The position numbers were made by a program, and so were the translations under genes. A stretch of DNA of 64,000 nt from Aristolochia californica (taxonomy: Eukaryota; Streptophyta; Magnoliopsida; Piperales; Aristolochiaceae). Of the stretch, positions 24,261 to 36,776 are shown piece by piece. The stretch is taken from the NCBI GenBank assembly GCA_029961685.1, contig JARWKL010000003.1, forward strand, positions 14,589,731 to 14,653,730, given 5' to 3'. Under the pieces are notes generated by a model. The model saw only the letters and a list, made by a program, of their open reading frames with translations, was not told the origin of the DNA and did no database searches. Position 1 is the stretch's first letter, and every line of letters begins with the position of its first letter.

Positions 24261-26851
24261 GCAGTTGGAGTAACGGTCCAATCAATCGTGACAATCATTT
24301 CATAGAGAAATAGTTATTTGAAGACAGGTCAGAAAATCAAATCTACAAAAGAAAAGAAAAGGCTAAGAAGAAGCTTGGGTTTGTTTAGTGGGGATCTACA
24401 AGCCTCGAAGCGGGCCAGACAAGATTGCTACTGCTATGGGACATTCCAACCCCCGTTATTGTGCATTTTCACGGAATTTCATGATTTAAAATTAAATAAA
24501 CTAATGAATCCACCATGTGATTAGCCAATCGTGAGAGGACCCATCCCAGCCCCAAAGCGTCGTTGCCCCCACATTATTCAGCCTGTCGAGTGACATGTTT
24601 TTCTGTTCCCGGTTGAGATTCATCTTCAAATATTTTATCAAGGGTTTCAGTCTCCCTCTCGCCACTGCCGTTTCTCTCGAGTAATGTACTTCCAGAACAA
24701 AATACAAATAGCTTTATTAAGATACTATTACTGCAACAGGAATATTTCCGGTCCACGCTTAACGTTTTAAACTGATATCAGAGATACTGGTGCAGACTGC
24801 CCACAACAGCCTGCAGGCAGCAGCCAGCAGTCGGCAGTGAGAAGTGAGAAGAGGAATGTTGACGTCTCATGTCTTCCGGACCCGACGGAATCCTTCTCCT
24901 TCTCCATGTGTTAAATTTTGGGACGTTTTTCTCTTTTCCTATGTTGATGAAGACTGAAGATGATCGGAGACGAAGAAAACGTAGCAGAGTTAGTAGGCGG
25001 GTGGCATCTCATTTCAGTGATGTGAAATGTGTCGGAGAGAAGAAAATGACGCCCAGAATCCAAGTATTCTGGGATGGTTTCGTTTGGAAGCGCATATGAA
25101 GCTTCGACCTCGTCAAGTGGCGGGTATCCTGTATTTAGTCCTTGGAAAAGCTCTAAAAGTCCAGGCTACATTAAAGATGTTTGATAAATTGCAACAAGGT
25201 AAGTAATCCTCCATTTCTCTCTCTTCTCCTTCAAGCCATGTCGATTGTTGCAGGTCCGCCACATCGCGAATCGCATGGGAAGGAGAAGACTCGGTGTTGG
25301 CTTGGACTGTCAACAAGGAATGTCCAGTGAGCACCACGTGCGCGCGCTCTACTGGTTTTCTATTCTCAATTAAATCATCTCCGGCACTGAGTTCTCCACA
25401 GGCGACGCGCCGACGGCCAAGGAAGATCGTTCAATTAACCGGTCATCCCCGACCCAAGTTCTACTGGGTCGAAGTCATGGTTGAGACCGCCGACTGGAAC
25501 TGGCGAGGGCCTACCTGTGATCATGATAATGTTCTCAAGGATGAGGTCAAAGAGCATAATTACAATTTACAGGTAATCTAGGCCTTTTTTGTCGATGCTT
25601 TAAAGTTTAAAGCGAACTATTTCGTGATTTGAAAGGGTACAGAATCAAGCAACCTCGTAATTAAAATTTAAATCGGAGTGGATGGTGTCCATTTGTCAGT
25701 CACATGCCCTTTTGGGTCTTCGGCTTTTTCGGGGGTGACACAACGACCTTACCACGAAGATCGATCCGCGTACTGACTCAGCATAGGGTGTTGATTAGGC
25801 TCCATAACTTAACACTTATAAATAGGCTTATAATCAATATAAAACACACTCTAATTCAATGAAAATTTCTCCCTTGTTCTATTAGTGAAATTATACTTCT
25901 GGAGCTGAACCACATAAAAATTATTTTTGCTTTTTATATTTTTTGTATTCAATTTCATTTTAACATAAATTCCTTCAGTTAACATAGTTAGATTTGTCGT
26001 AGTCTCCTCCAGTCTTATGAAAAAAGTGAATGAGACCCATATCTACATATAAGTGAGTCTACTTCATTCTCTCCATTTGATTGCAGGACACTAGTTGGAA
26101 GCTAATACATATACTTGAAAATTTGAACTCTTTTCATGAGCTAAATTCTACATTTGTGAATCTCTATATTTCAGAAAGTTTTAAAATCACAAAACAAAAA
26201 AATAAAATTTGAATTAAAAGATTATTTTATCCTACTAGATGTTTGAGTTTAAATCGTTACACACTTTAAGTATGTGACTAGATGTTAAATTTACAAGTTG
26301 CAAACACAAAACCATATTGAACCAGGTTCCTAGATTTGCCCCGGGAAAGAAACTCTTGTTTTTCTTATCACACATTAGAATGTGAAACTAAATTCTCCTC
26401 AGTTGTATAAAAAAATCTTTTCAAAATTTATTTTGTATTATTTTTTTGTTAAATCCCTATTGACAAGTAATATATATGTATGTATTTTTTAAAAGGTCAA
26501 AAATTAAATTATTGTTTAATTTAATTTATTTAAATTTATTAAATTATGAATTATCTGTAGGGTCTATTTAAAACCCCTATAAAAGAAAAGAAAATAAAAA
26601 AAAGGAAAAAGAACGTGATTTCTTATTGTTTGGCAGCATAGAATTGTAAAGAGAAAAGAAAACAAGATGCAAAGCCATTTTCTCTTTTAGTTAAAATTTT
26701 TCCTCTCAAAGTAGAAAAGAATTAGGAGAGAAAAGAAAAAAAAAGGAAAGTGGGAAGAAAATTTTATCGAGGTGATTTGGATCTTGAACATTTCATCCAT
26801 TTCCTTTCTTAGTTAAGCCCTATCTTCCTCAATCGAGCTCCCCCCTTTGAT
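24261..26851. other. Spacer; possible unrecognised gene fragment at 24860-25580
   Basis: The 24860-25580 part is less AT-rich than its surroundings. It contains several short open frames, two of which run into plausible splice donors (CAAG|GTAAGT near 25200 and CAG|GTAATC near 25573). The conceptual peptides, for example KFYWVEVMVETADWNW, match no family I recognise. This could be a degraded gene or chance. The rest is AT-rich with no signal. Confidence 0.3.
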
Positions 26852-26975
26852 GAGCGAGAGAAAACTCCTTCTGACAAGCAAGAGAAAGCGCCTTCCCTCA
26901 AACAAGCAAGAGAAACCGCCTTCCCTCAAACAAGCAAAGAGAAAACCCCTTCCCTCATATGAGCAAGAGAACGTT
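26852..26975. repeat. About four tandem units of about 30 bp
   Basis: Units built on CCTTCCCTCAAACAAGCAAG and AGAGAAA are repeated with small changes. Open frames through it on the minus strand (26813-27151) show a matching Gly/Arg-Phe-Leu repeat and are judged artefacts. Confidence 0.75.
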
Positions 26976-28560
26976 ATTTTCTTCCCTATGCTTTTTAATA
27001 CATCGGACAATCTGTAGGTATCTCCCTCTCCTTCTCTCCCTTCCTCGCTTTCTTTGGCCTCGTTCCTCCCTCCCTTTCTCTCTTTCTTTGGCCTCTCCCT
27101 TTCCCTTCCTTCATGTTGAAAAAGCCAAAATGGAAGGATAAAGACAATCATTCCTCTTTTCTTCGTTTGTAAGTGGTGTTTTCCTGTTCTGCTTGAAACA
27201 TAAAGACCATATGGTGTTTTATCCTTCTTCCTTCTATGTCTTCAAAATCAATTAGATTAACTTGCAACTACTTGGTTTTTCTTTCTGTGGCATAGTTTTA
27301 TATTGCTTTTTTGGGGCTCATTTTTTACATGAAGCCATTGCTAACTAGCAAAATCATTGTGTTGATGGGTTCAATGAATATATCCCTTTTTATTACAAAT
27401 GTTATTCCTATAGATATGTTGATGCATTCCTTTGCAAATCTCTTCTTTAAGATAAACTTTATTGAATATATCTCTTCTTTCTATAGATATAATCCATATG
27501 AATGTATTTATGTGTTTATTGAATAAATATTTTCTTATTACAAATGTTATTCTTTTTTTCTTATTACAAATGCTTAAGATATATGTTCTTGAATAGATTT
27601 CTTCTTATTACAGATAGTATTCATATGAATGTGTTAATGGGCCAGATTTACGAGGACGGGTCGAGGATGGGTTAAGTTTAGGTTGGGTTTACAAGAACAT
27701 GGAGACGAGGTTGCGGGGATGGTGATCGGGTTGGGTTTGGGGCTGCGAGTTTTTTCCTTTTTTAAATGGTTTCCTTTTCTATTCCTTAAATATTTATAGG
27801 AGTTTTTTAAACATTTTAAATAACTTACATTTCCAACAAAAAAATTCATTATAGTTTCCACGTTCTGTTTCTATTTCATGACTAGGATTCAGACTTCGTT
27901 TTCCACTGGCATGACAATCAGAGTCCTGAGACATGACAGCAGAAATGTTGTTGCAGAGCAAAGGAAGATAGAAACCTGAAGAGCTCGCAACCTATTTTAA
28001 AGTGTTAGAAGATGAAAGAGAGTTGAATGGATGGTATGGGTTTCAAGTTCAGGGTTCGCACATGAACTGGCATTTCATGTGAGATGAGGTGGGCTCAGGC
28101 ACATTCATGTCGCCCCATATCTATAACATAACAGCCAGATTAATAAATGAGGGATAAGCATAGGAAAAGTTTAGAAAAGAAGAAAAAAAAAACCCAATCC
28201 AAGTAGGTCTGCCATTGTCGTTTAATATGCGAAAGCAGTTCCCATCAAATCGAACACACTGCGGAATGGGCGGGACCCTCTCACTACCCAAATGCCCTTC
28301 TCAGCTAAAGCCTCTCTTTCACCTTTACCAATGCGACAACCCTCATTAATGTAAAGCGCCTGTCAAAAAAACCAGACCAAGTGACCTACAGTCGTCGTTT
28401 TCATCTTCTTTCCCTCCCCTTCTAGCTTTAGCCATTTGCGTAAATAATTCAAAAGAGTTGGGAAGGCCACAAGTCTGAGGATTGAGAACAACAAATTTAA
28501 ATTATAAAGACATCGATAACATGAACTCAAACTCGGATACAGATTCCATTCACTACCACA
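26976..28560. other. Spacer downstream of the PIN gene
   Basis: Pyrimidine-rich at 27010-27110, then AT-rich with repeated ATTACAAATG/TTATTCNTAT words at 27390-27620. A GGGTTGGGTTT-rich patch at 27640-27750 resembles hAT-type MITE interiors. No gene supported. Confidence 0.5.
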
Positions 28561-28718
28561 TGATTTTACAGTTTCTTTCCTAAACTAGCTAGCCAAACTT
28601 CTGAAACGGCGTTGAGCTTCGAGACGTCCTCCGAATCGGATTCGTTTCTCGGGGTGCTGCTGCTTCCTTCATTGTAGCCGGCCTTGGGGAGATGATGGGT
28701 ACTCCTGCATCGTTGCTT

Positions 28719-28741
28719 TCTCTCTCTCTCTCTCTCTCTTT
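28719..28741. repeat. (TC)n microsatellite in the PIN 3' flank
   Basis: About 11 TC units start 24 bp beyond the PIN stop codon, so it probably lies in the 3' UTR, where it would be (GA)n in the transcript. Confidence 0.9.
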
Positions 28742-28764
28742 CAATCAATCATTCCTTCTTTCTT

Positions 28765-31288
28765 TCATAACCCCAGGAGAATGTAGTAGACGAGCGTTAT
28801 GGGCAACGCAATCAGCATTCCAAAAATAACCCTGTAGATTTTTGAAAATGAAGGGAAAAAAAAGCAAATTCAAGATGAGAGAACATTAGATCCTCTAGGT
28901 TTAATGCTACATGACGGAGCGAGGATAGTATGAGAGGTTCAACTTACGCTGTACTGAGAATATCTGGGTGTACGTTGTATTCCTTGGCGAAAACGAAGGG
29001 AACAATGCCTTGAGGTAGAGCCGCCTGCAACGAAGAATAAATTAAACCAGTCGATGAGCCAATACCAGGTAGAAAAAAGTTTCTGTTTTTTTTTTTTTTT
29101 CTCTGTTTTCGCTCCTTAATTCTAAGTTTTAAACTTATGGGTGCATGGATGGTTGGATTCTCTGTGTCAGAGGGTATGTAAAGAGAGACAGAGAGGTGAC
29201 CTGTACAATGGCGACATGTAAGAGAACACCTCGTAGGCCAACAGCAATGGAAGCTGCTGCCATGACAGCTGGCCCTGTAAGGAATCTCACGGCCATCGCG
29301 AACGTTGCTATCGAATTCCCACATGCTATGATCCTCGGCTGCAATGCCATGAACAGTCCTGCTCGACCATAATCACCATCCCCACAATCAGACGACCTTT
29401 CAGCAGAGAGCATAACACACATAAACCCTATCTATTCTAAAACTTCCTGAATCTAATTTCTGGGCGCAAGTACAGTACCATTGTGTTTCTATACAAACTG
29501 AATGTCTAGTTTATATGAAGTTTCGATCGAAGTAAAGAAATACGAACAACTGACCCAGGCTAAACATCGCCATTCCAAGCCCAGCATCCGACAGTATTGA
29601 AATTGACCCTTTGATAATCCGAGGCATATCGACATGCCACCTGTGGCAAATGCAAGACATGCATCAATCTGACTATAAACTCATCCCTGCTTGAAAAAAA
29701 GGGAAAGATCAAGACTTCAATTTTGTTCAGAATACGGTTATTCTTCTACCTGAAGGAGACGAGAGACCAAGTTAAACCAATCAAACTGGAGTAAGTGTTG
29801 GGGTTCCTGATGAGTTTCCGCCACACCATGATGAGGATCAACCGCGTCATGACGCTCGTCGGAGGCATTGCTTTAGTTCCGTTGTCACCATGGCCCTTGC
29901 TTCCTTGCATATCTCCGTCTTGCGCCTCTGTGTTCACTCGATTCCCGAAGCTGAAGTCATCTCTTTCTAAATAATCCTTGGGCGTCTCTCTGTTTCCTTC
30001 CGCCGCTGGCAAGCAACAATACGGAATTGCGTGGCTCAGTAATCCAAAAATGATATCAAGACAGGTACAGATTTCAGCTGATCAGAGTACCTTTTCCAGG
30101 AGACACCGCCACGCGGACGTCTTTCGGTTCGGCTGCCGCAAACTCCTGGTTTCCGAACACATCCGAGACTGGGGAAGCACTGGAGCTCCAGACGAACATG
30201 TGCAGATCTTTGGTTCCATCATCGGGTTTAGGCCCGGCAGCTTGCCCATTCGGCCTTTTGGTAGCGGCAGTTGTACCTGTCGTTGTAGTGGTAGTAAGGG
30301 ACTTGGAAGCAGTAGGAGAAAACATGCCTGGGTTGGGCGCCGGGTAATGTGCGCCACCGCTCTGCAATTGGTAGTGGAACCTCGACTTTGGGTTGGTGTT
30401 GCTGGTGTCCTCTTCGTAGTTGGAGGGCCTCGGAGTCGGTCCCCTGGAGGGACCAAAACCTTCACCTGGCCCAAAATTGGAGCTCCGTCCGGCCGCCACC
30501 ATGGAGTAGAAATCCGTGTGGTTGAAACTAGAGCCCCTAGGGGTGGGATTGCGCGAGGATTGGAGCGAATAGATTTCGGCGTTGGTGAGGTTGGAGGGGC
30601 GCGGGGTGGTGGAAGAAAGACCCATCGACCTTCTGGAGAAAATATCCGACCGTGAAGCATTGGATCTTCTGACCGTAACATGAAGCTTCCCGTCTTCTTT
30701 AATCTCCGCCTCCGTTTCGAGGGGCTCCCGCCCGTCCAGCGACATAACATCGGAGTCGACGGCAATGGAGACGATGGATCCGGCAGTGTCCGGGAACTGC
30801 TCGGTGATGAGGAGGCGCGCTCCGCGGAACTCGAACAGGAAGAGCATAAGAGTGTACCAGATGATGCACTGGAGCACCACGATCTGCACCATAAGGCTGC
30901 CGGAGAAGTCGCCGTACATTCCCTTGAGGAGGGGGATCCCCATGACAAGCGTGTTGGGGAGGGTAGAGAGGGAGAAGAGGGTGATGGTCCACTCAAAGCA
31001 ACCTTTCTTGCTCACTTTGGTCCAGATGCTGAGAATGGCGAGGACGATGAGCTTCTGCAGCGTGTCAGCGGCGATGAACCTCAAGTTCATGGTATAGGGG
31101 TTATTGTTAGCGATGAAGTGGAAAGAGAGGAGAGGGACGGCGAAAAGGGCGACGAAGCGGTTGATGCCGGAGCACTGGTCCGGCGAGAAGATCTTCCACC
31201 ATTTGACGGAACCGTAGGCTAAGATCATGGCCACGTAGAGCGGGACCACGGCAGTCATGACGTTGTAGAAATCGGATAAGGTGATCAT
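28765..31288 (-). CDS. PIN1: PIN-FORMED auxin efflux carrier, PIN1-like
   Basis: Exports auxin (IAA) from the cytosol across the plasma membrane and sets the direction of polar transport. Exons on the minus strand are 31288-30091, 30005-29750, 29640-29555, 29358-29201, 29024-28948 and 28831-28765. All introns are GT-AG, 85-196 bp, and phases join to give 613 aa plus stop. The N-terminal membrane bundle (about 8-155) contains [18 protein letters not shown] and PNTLVMG (111-117). A long hydrophilic loop (about 160-450) has three TPRXS phosphorylation sites with Ser at 232, 253 and 289, close to Arabidopsis PIN1 S231, S252 and S290. NPNTY at 467-471 is the conserved trafficking motif. The C-terminal bundle (about 451-613) ends YYILLGL. 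Length and six-exon structure fit canonical long PINs (AtPIN1 is 622 aa). No lesion seen. Assignment to PIN is firm; PIN1 rather than another long PIN is inferred from loop motifs. Confidence 0.93.
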
Positions 31289-32351
31289 CTTGGCTTGTGG
31301 CTAGCCCTGGCCTGGTGCTGGTAGAGCTGAAAGAAGGTAAAGGAGAAGGAAGAGAGCGGAAAGGGAGATCAGGAGCAAAGGAGGAGAGAGAGAGAGTAAA
31401 AGGAAAGTGAGGAAGAGAGAGAAGAGAAGAATTTAGGGCATCGAGGAGCATGTGTTTTGGTTTTGTTTTGTGTAGTGAATGGTAGTAAGCAGGGTATAGC
31501 AGGATATACTAGTGAGTGTGGGAGGAAGAGAAGAGAGCTTTGAGAGTTGCGTCGGAGCTCCCAGTCTCCAAAGCTTTACTAGCTGGGTTCCTCCCCTTTC
31601 CCTCTTTTCTTTATTGGGTTTTTATATGCCTTTCTCTCTCCTTCGTATAATCTCTCTTTTTCTGGTTTTTGGTTCTTGGCGGGTGACAAGCAACTCAGGC
31701 AAAGGAAATTAAGAGAAATGAGAAGAATGGGAGAGGGGAGGAGGCGAATTTCTCAGAGTATAATTTTTTGTTTTTATAGTTTTGGGAGAAGAGAAGAGAC
31801 TGAAAAGAATGGGAGAGGGGGGAAGGGGGCAGAAGCAGAGATGATTAAAGATGGAGGGAGTGTTTGGGGAGTTTTGTTTTGTTATATAGAAGCGATGAGG
31901 CCGCGACAGTCCCCGAAGCGCCCCTTTTGAAGCACAACCCAACTTTCTCGCCATTTCTTTTTCTCTCCCAGCTTTTTCATCCTCTTTTCAGACGAGGAGC
32001 CAACGGTTAACAGTAACAAAAAAATATCTTCCATCGATTGGAAAATGCACAGTGCACAATACAGCATGCAGAAGAACAAAAAAAAAAAAAAAAAAAAAAA
32101 AAAGAAATTGGGTCTTGGCGAGGGTTTTGAGAAAACAGATTTTCGGATGTGAGAGATCATCATTTCATATTATTCTCTTCTGTGGAATACAAAGATATTC
32201 CTCTCGCGTGCATAAGCACCATTGATTGATGATGTAACTCCGTACGCAGCCAACGGCGAAAATACATAATTCACTGAAATTTGACTCCATTGACGATAAG
32301 AAATTAAGAAAAGTGCGTTTTACCCACGATTCATGCTAATTAATAATAATG
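31289..32351 (-). promoter_or_regulatory. PIN upstream region / promoter and 5' UTR
   Basis: The first 160 bp upstream of the ATG are strongly purine-rich on the plus strand, giving a CT-rich 5' leader typical of plant genes. The region ends at the target duplication of the copia element, so the native proximal promoter left is about 1.06 kb. It includes a poly(A) run of about 27 at 32077-32103 (plus strand), itself a possible retroposed-tail scar. No second gene was found here. Confidence 0.6.
31619..31626 (-). promoter_or_regulatory. Candidate TATA box of the PIN gene
   Basis: The minus strand reads TATAAAAA, about 330 bp upstream of the start codon. With transcription starting about 30 bp downstream this predicts a leader of about 300 nt, within the usual range. 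Confidence 0.45.
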
Positions 32352-32356
32352 TGAGG

Positions 32357-32581
32357 TGTAAAACTGAGAACCGAAAATAATAACAAAGGTTGAACGAATG
32401 ATTTTCCGATGAGTTTATTCTTTTCCGTTAGGAGGTTATTTATAATACATTACAAATTGATTTTAGGATCTAATGATCCTAAAATCAAGGAATAGAATCA
32501 AGAATATAATCACGGGATCGGAGGAAACAATCATGCTATACAGTTTCCTCCGATCATGCTATACAGTTATATATTTCAACA
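32357..32581 (-). repeat. 3' LTR
   Basis: 225 bp, TGTAAAACTGAGAACC to TATATTTCAACA. It contains a hairpin-prone pair of GATCCTAAAATC/GATTTTAGGATC words at 32459-32487. Confidence 0.95.
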
Positions 32582-32588
32582 CTCCCCC

Positions 32589-35500
32589 TCAAGTTGGTGC
32601 ATAAATATCAGGTAAACCCAACTTGTCAATTATACCATGAAATGCTTTCCCTGATACTGCCTTCGTGAGCATATCAGCCATCTGACTCGCAGATTGAATA
32701 AAGGGGAATTGTATAATCTTTGCATCGAGGTTCTCTTTGATGAAATGACGATCAACTTCAACATGTTTAGTGCGATCATGTTGAACTGGATTTTGTGCAA
32801 TTGCGATAGCTGCTTTGTTATCACAATGAAGATTCATAGGTTTGTCGTATTCAATCCCGAAGTCTCTCAGTATATTCCGTATCCATAACAACTCGCATAC
32901 ACCATGAGCCATACCTCGAAATTCAGCTTCAGCACTTGATCTTGATACTACCTTCTGTTTTTTGCTTTTCCAAGTGACAAGATTCCCTTCCACAAAAGTA
33001 AAGTAACCCGACGTGGATCTTCTGGTTGTCTGATCACCTGCCCAATCAAAGTCTATATACCCTTCAATACTAGAGAAACCATTTTTTGAGAATAACAAAC
33101 CTTTTCCTGGAGCACTCTTTAAGTATCTCAAGATTCGATAGACTGCTTCCATATATTCTTCACTTGGTGCATGCATAAACTAGCTAACAACGCTTACTGT
33201 ATATGCTACATCGGGCCTTATGTGGGATAGGTAGATTAATCTTCCAACTAATCGCTGATAACGCCCTTTGTCTACTGGAATTTGATCTGGAAAAATTCCG
33301 AGTTTATGATGCATTTCCATCGGCGTCTCTATTGGTTTACAGTCAAGCATTCTGGTTTCGGCTAGAAGATCCAACACATATTTTCACTGTGAAAGGAAGA
33401 CTCCATGTTTCGATCTTGCAACTTCAATCCCCCAAAAATATTTCAGTTGTCCGAGATCCTTCATTTCGAATTTAGTAGCTAAATACTCCTGTAAAGCTTG
33501 CATTTCACCTGGGTCATCTCCAGTCACGACCATATCATCAACATATACAATTAATGTTGTTACCTTTCCTTCTTTGTGTTTTATAAATAAAGTATGATCT
33601 GAGTTACTTTGTTTATAACCAAACTCCTTCATTGTAGCCGAGAATTTCCCAAACCATGCTCTAGGTGACTGTTTCAGCCCATACAATGACTTCTTCAATT
33701 TACAAACTTTACCTTGAGATAAAGAACCACTTTTTACACCTGGTGGTAGTTCCATGTAGACTTCTTCTTCTAAGTCTCCATTGAGGAAGACATTTTTAAC
33801 GTCAAATTGTTGCAGAGGCCTGTCTCGATTTGCTGCTATAGATATAAGAATACGAATTGTATTGATCTTAGCTACTGGTGCAAAAGTATCCTGATAATCT
33901 ATCCCATACCTTTGCGTATATCCTTTTGCAACTAGCCGAACTTTATATCTGTCAATGCTTCCATCCGGTTTGAGTTTCAATGTGAACACCCATCGACATC
34001 TAATTATTTTTACTCCTTTAGGTTGGGGAACAAGTTCCCAAGTGACATTTTTTTGTAGAGCCTCCATCTCTTCGTTCATCGCTTTTGTCCATTTTGGATC
34101 AGCTAATGCATCCTGCACATTACTAGGAATAGAAACCCTGGATAATTGATCAACAATAAATGCATATGATTTAGTCAACCTATGGGAGGACACATAGTTA
34201 TTGATTGAGTATTTGGTCTTTGCTTCAAGATCAGGTTCATACTGTTTTTTTGGAACTCCCCTATTCAATCTTTGTGGATATCTAGAGGTTATATTTTCTG
34301 TAGGAAGACATGTTTCAGTAGACTCATCAAACACAAGATTCGTATTTACCTGAGGAGGAACATTCTGGGTTGATTCTTCAGTTGTTGGTGCAGACGGGGG
34401 CAACTCTGGGGGTTCTTCAGGTGAAATTACTGAATCACAGTCTTGTTGCACATCATGACACTTAAAAAAATTCATTCACCGCTTCTAACTCAATAAATTC
34501 AGCACCTCTTTCAACATCTCCGTTAGTTTCATGTGGAACATTCTCTTCATTTGAACTCTCCCCCTGAAGAGATGTCCAAGAAACTCCCCCTGAATAATAA
34601 GGGATTGGTTTATGGAAGGAGACATCTAAAGTCACATGGAGCTTGTTGGTGTGTGGATCATAACACCGATATCCTTTTTGAAGATCAGAGTAGCCAACAA
34701 ATGCACATCGCTTGGCACATGGATCAAGTTTATTTCGCAAGATCTTTGGGATATGAACATAAGCGGTACACCCAAAAATTCGGGGTTCAAGATTCGGAAG
34801 ATGAGGAATTGAAATCAGGGATTGCAGCTTATGTAGAGGAGTTTGAAAATCCAGTACTCTAGAAGGTGTTCGATTGATGAGGTAGGCAGCAGATGTGATA
34901 GGTTCACCCCAATAAAATCGAGGCATGTTCATGCCAAAGAGAGAGGCACGTACTACTTCCAAAAGTTGTCTATTTTTTCTTTCTGCCAATCCATTCTATT
35001 GGGGAGTATAGGTGCAAGAAGTCTGGTGATGAATTCCATGAGTGGTCAAAAAAGTTTCGAGAGAAGCATTAACAAACTCAGTACCATTGTCAGATTGCAA
35101 AACACGAATCTGCTTTTGGTATTGAGTATGTATCATTGTATGGAATTTCTGAAAGGATAGACACACATCACTTTTGTGGATAAGCAGAGATACCCAAGTC
35201 ATTCTAGTGCATTCATCAATAAATGTCACAAAGTACGGTGGCTTTTAGCCAATTCACATGTATCACAATGAAAATGCACATCAATCAAACCTTAAAAAAG
35301 TTAAGGTCGCAATTTCTTAAGATAACCAAAGGAAAGGTGGCCTAATCGTCGGTGTCATAACCATACAGTTGTTTGAGCATTATCTTCACTGCTAGCTTGA
35401 TTTGTCTGACTGATTTTCGATCCCCCGTTCTCTGTCAACTCCAAATAGTAGAGTTTGCCCCGTCTAACACCATAACCAAGAATCTTCCGGGTTAGAATGT

Positions 35501-36776
35501 CCTGAAAGACACAAAATGAGGGCCAAAAAGTTATAGTACAAGCAAGAGTGGAAGTAATTTGGCTAACAGACAAAAGGTTATATTCAAGAGAGGGAACCAC
35601 AAGGACAATATCTAATGTCAGATTATTGGATAAGATAACAAATCCTTCCCCAGTAATAGGAGATGTACTACCATTGGCTTTTGAAATAACAGATTGTGGA
35701 GAAGGTAGGATGGATTGTAACTGACTGGGATCCCTTGTCATGTGATCGGATGCATCTGTATCAATAATCCAAGGTCTATTCTTAGAATGTACAGAAAATA
35801 CTAATGCATTATCGAGAATACCTGGATGGGCAATATTTGCAGTAGGTAGCTCCTGATTATCTTCCATGGATGTCACCATAGCTTTCCCAACAGTCTTGTT
35901 ACGGGAATTTTTCGAGAAATCCCACCACTCCGGATAGCCAATAATCTCATAACACCGGTGTTGTGAATGTCCTTTTTTTCCGCAGTGAATACATACACGA
36001 TTGTTACCTTTGCCAGAGGATTGAGGGTTCCGACTGCTTGATGATCCTTGTCGGTTTTGGTTGACCAACATCGCCGAGTTCTCGGAGACTGGGCGATAGC
36101 TCCCCATTGTCTGTCTCTGTTGATATTCGCATCTGACATAGGCATATGTACTTTCCAAATCAAGTTTGGGATCTTTTCGCAAAATTTCTCCGCGAACTTG
36201 ATCAAATTCGGAGTCAAGCCCACTGAGAAAAATATGAACCCGAAGCTTAGCCATTGCAGAGTGCAACTGGATTAGTCCTTCGACTGTTCCTTCCTGAGAT
36301 ATAGTTCGATGATCAATCTCTTGAAAAATAGCAACCAGTTCATTGTAGTATGTGGATAACGGTCTACCATTTTGTTTGGTAGAAAAAGATCTCTGGTTCA
36401 GCTCAAATATACAAGTTTCATCGGATCCATCATAGAATATTTTTGATATTGCTTCCCATATCTCCTTGGCAGTGGAGAGGCGAATAAATCGCTGCATGAG
36501 CAATGGACTCATGGAGTCAATAACTCAACTTTTGACTCTTTGATTTTCAGTAATCCATGCTCCAAGATTAGCATCACCAGATGCTGGTTTTTTTGTTTCG
36601 CCGATGAGGTATCCAACTTTGTTGCGTGTGCCAATTCGCATCTCCATGAGTTGGGACCATAATGAATAATTGGTTTCATCGAGGATAATTCCAGTTGGAA
36701 ACGCAGAATTATCTTGGTGGACTATAATCTGTGGTGATGGGATAAGGTCGGTGGATGCGCCTGTAGTGGTGGCCAT
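32589..36776 (-). pseudogene. copia gag-pol, nearly full length but broken
   Basis: ATG at 36776. Gag has one stop near 36524, then 36512-35355 is open: UBN2-type gag, zinc knuckle CIHCGKKGHSQHRC, and protease WIIDTDASDHMT, where the usual Gly after D-T is Asp. The HHCC finger (HRRLGHLSFGYLKKL, CDTCELAKSHR) is followed by a deletion with frameshift near 35235-35250 that removes the first integrase Asp (HSDVWGP). Integrase resumes with VTFIDECTRMTW, LQSDNGTEF and NGLAERKNR (34989-34462), with a stop at 34990. RT (34475-33384) has FDVKNVFLNGDL, LYGLKQSPRAWF and YVDDMVVTGD. RNase H (33377-32589) has DFDWAGD, SSAEAEF and DNKAA, with a stop at 33179. Catalytic residues of RT and RNase H are intact, but it cannot encode a full polyprotein. 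Confidence 0.93.

Noticed and set aside
29978..30996. Long open frames overlapping PIN exon 1 (225 codons on plus, 304 codons in another minus frame)
   Set aside because: They are shadows of the GC-rich PIN exon 1; the PIN frame carries all recognisable motifs and correct splice phases.
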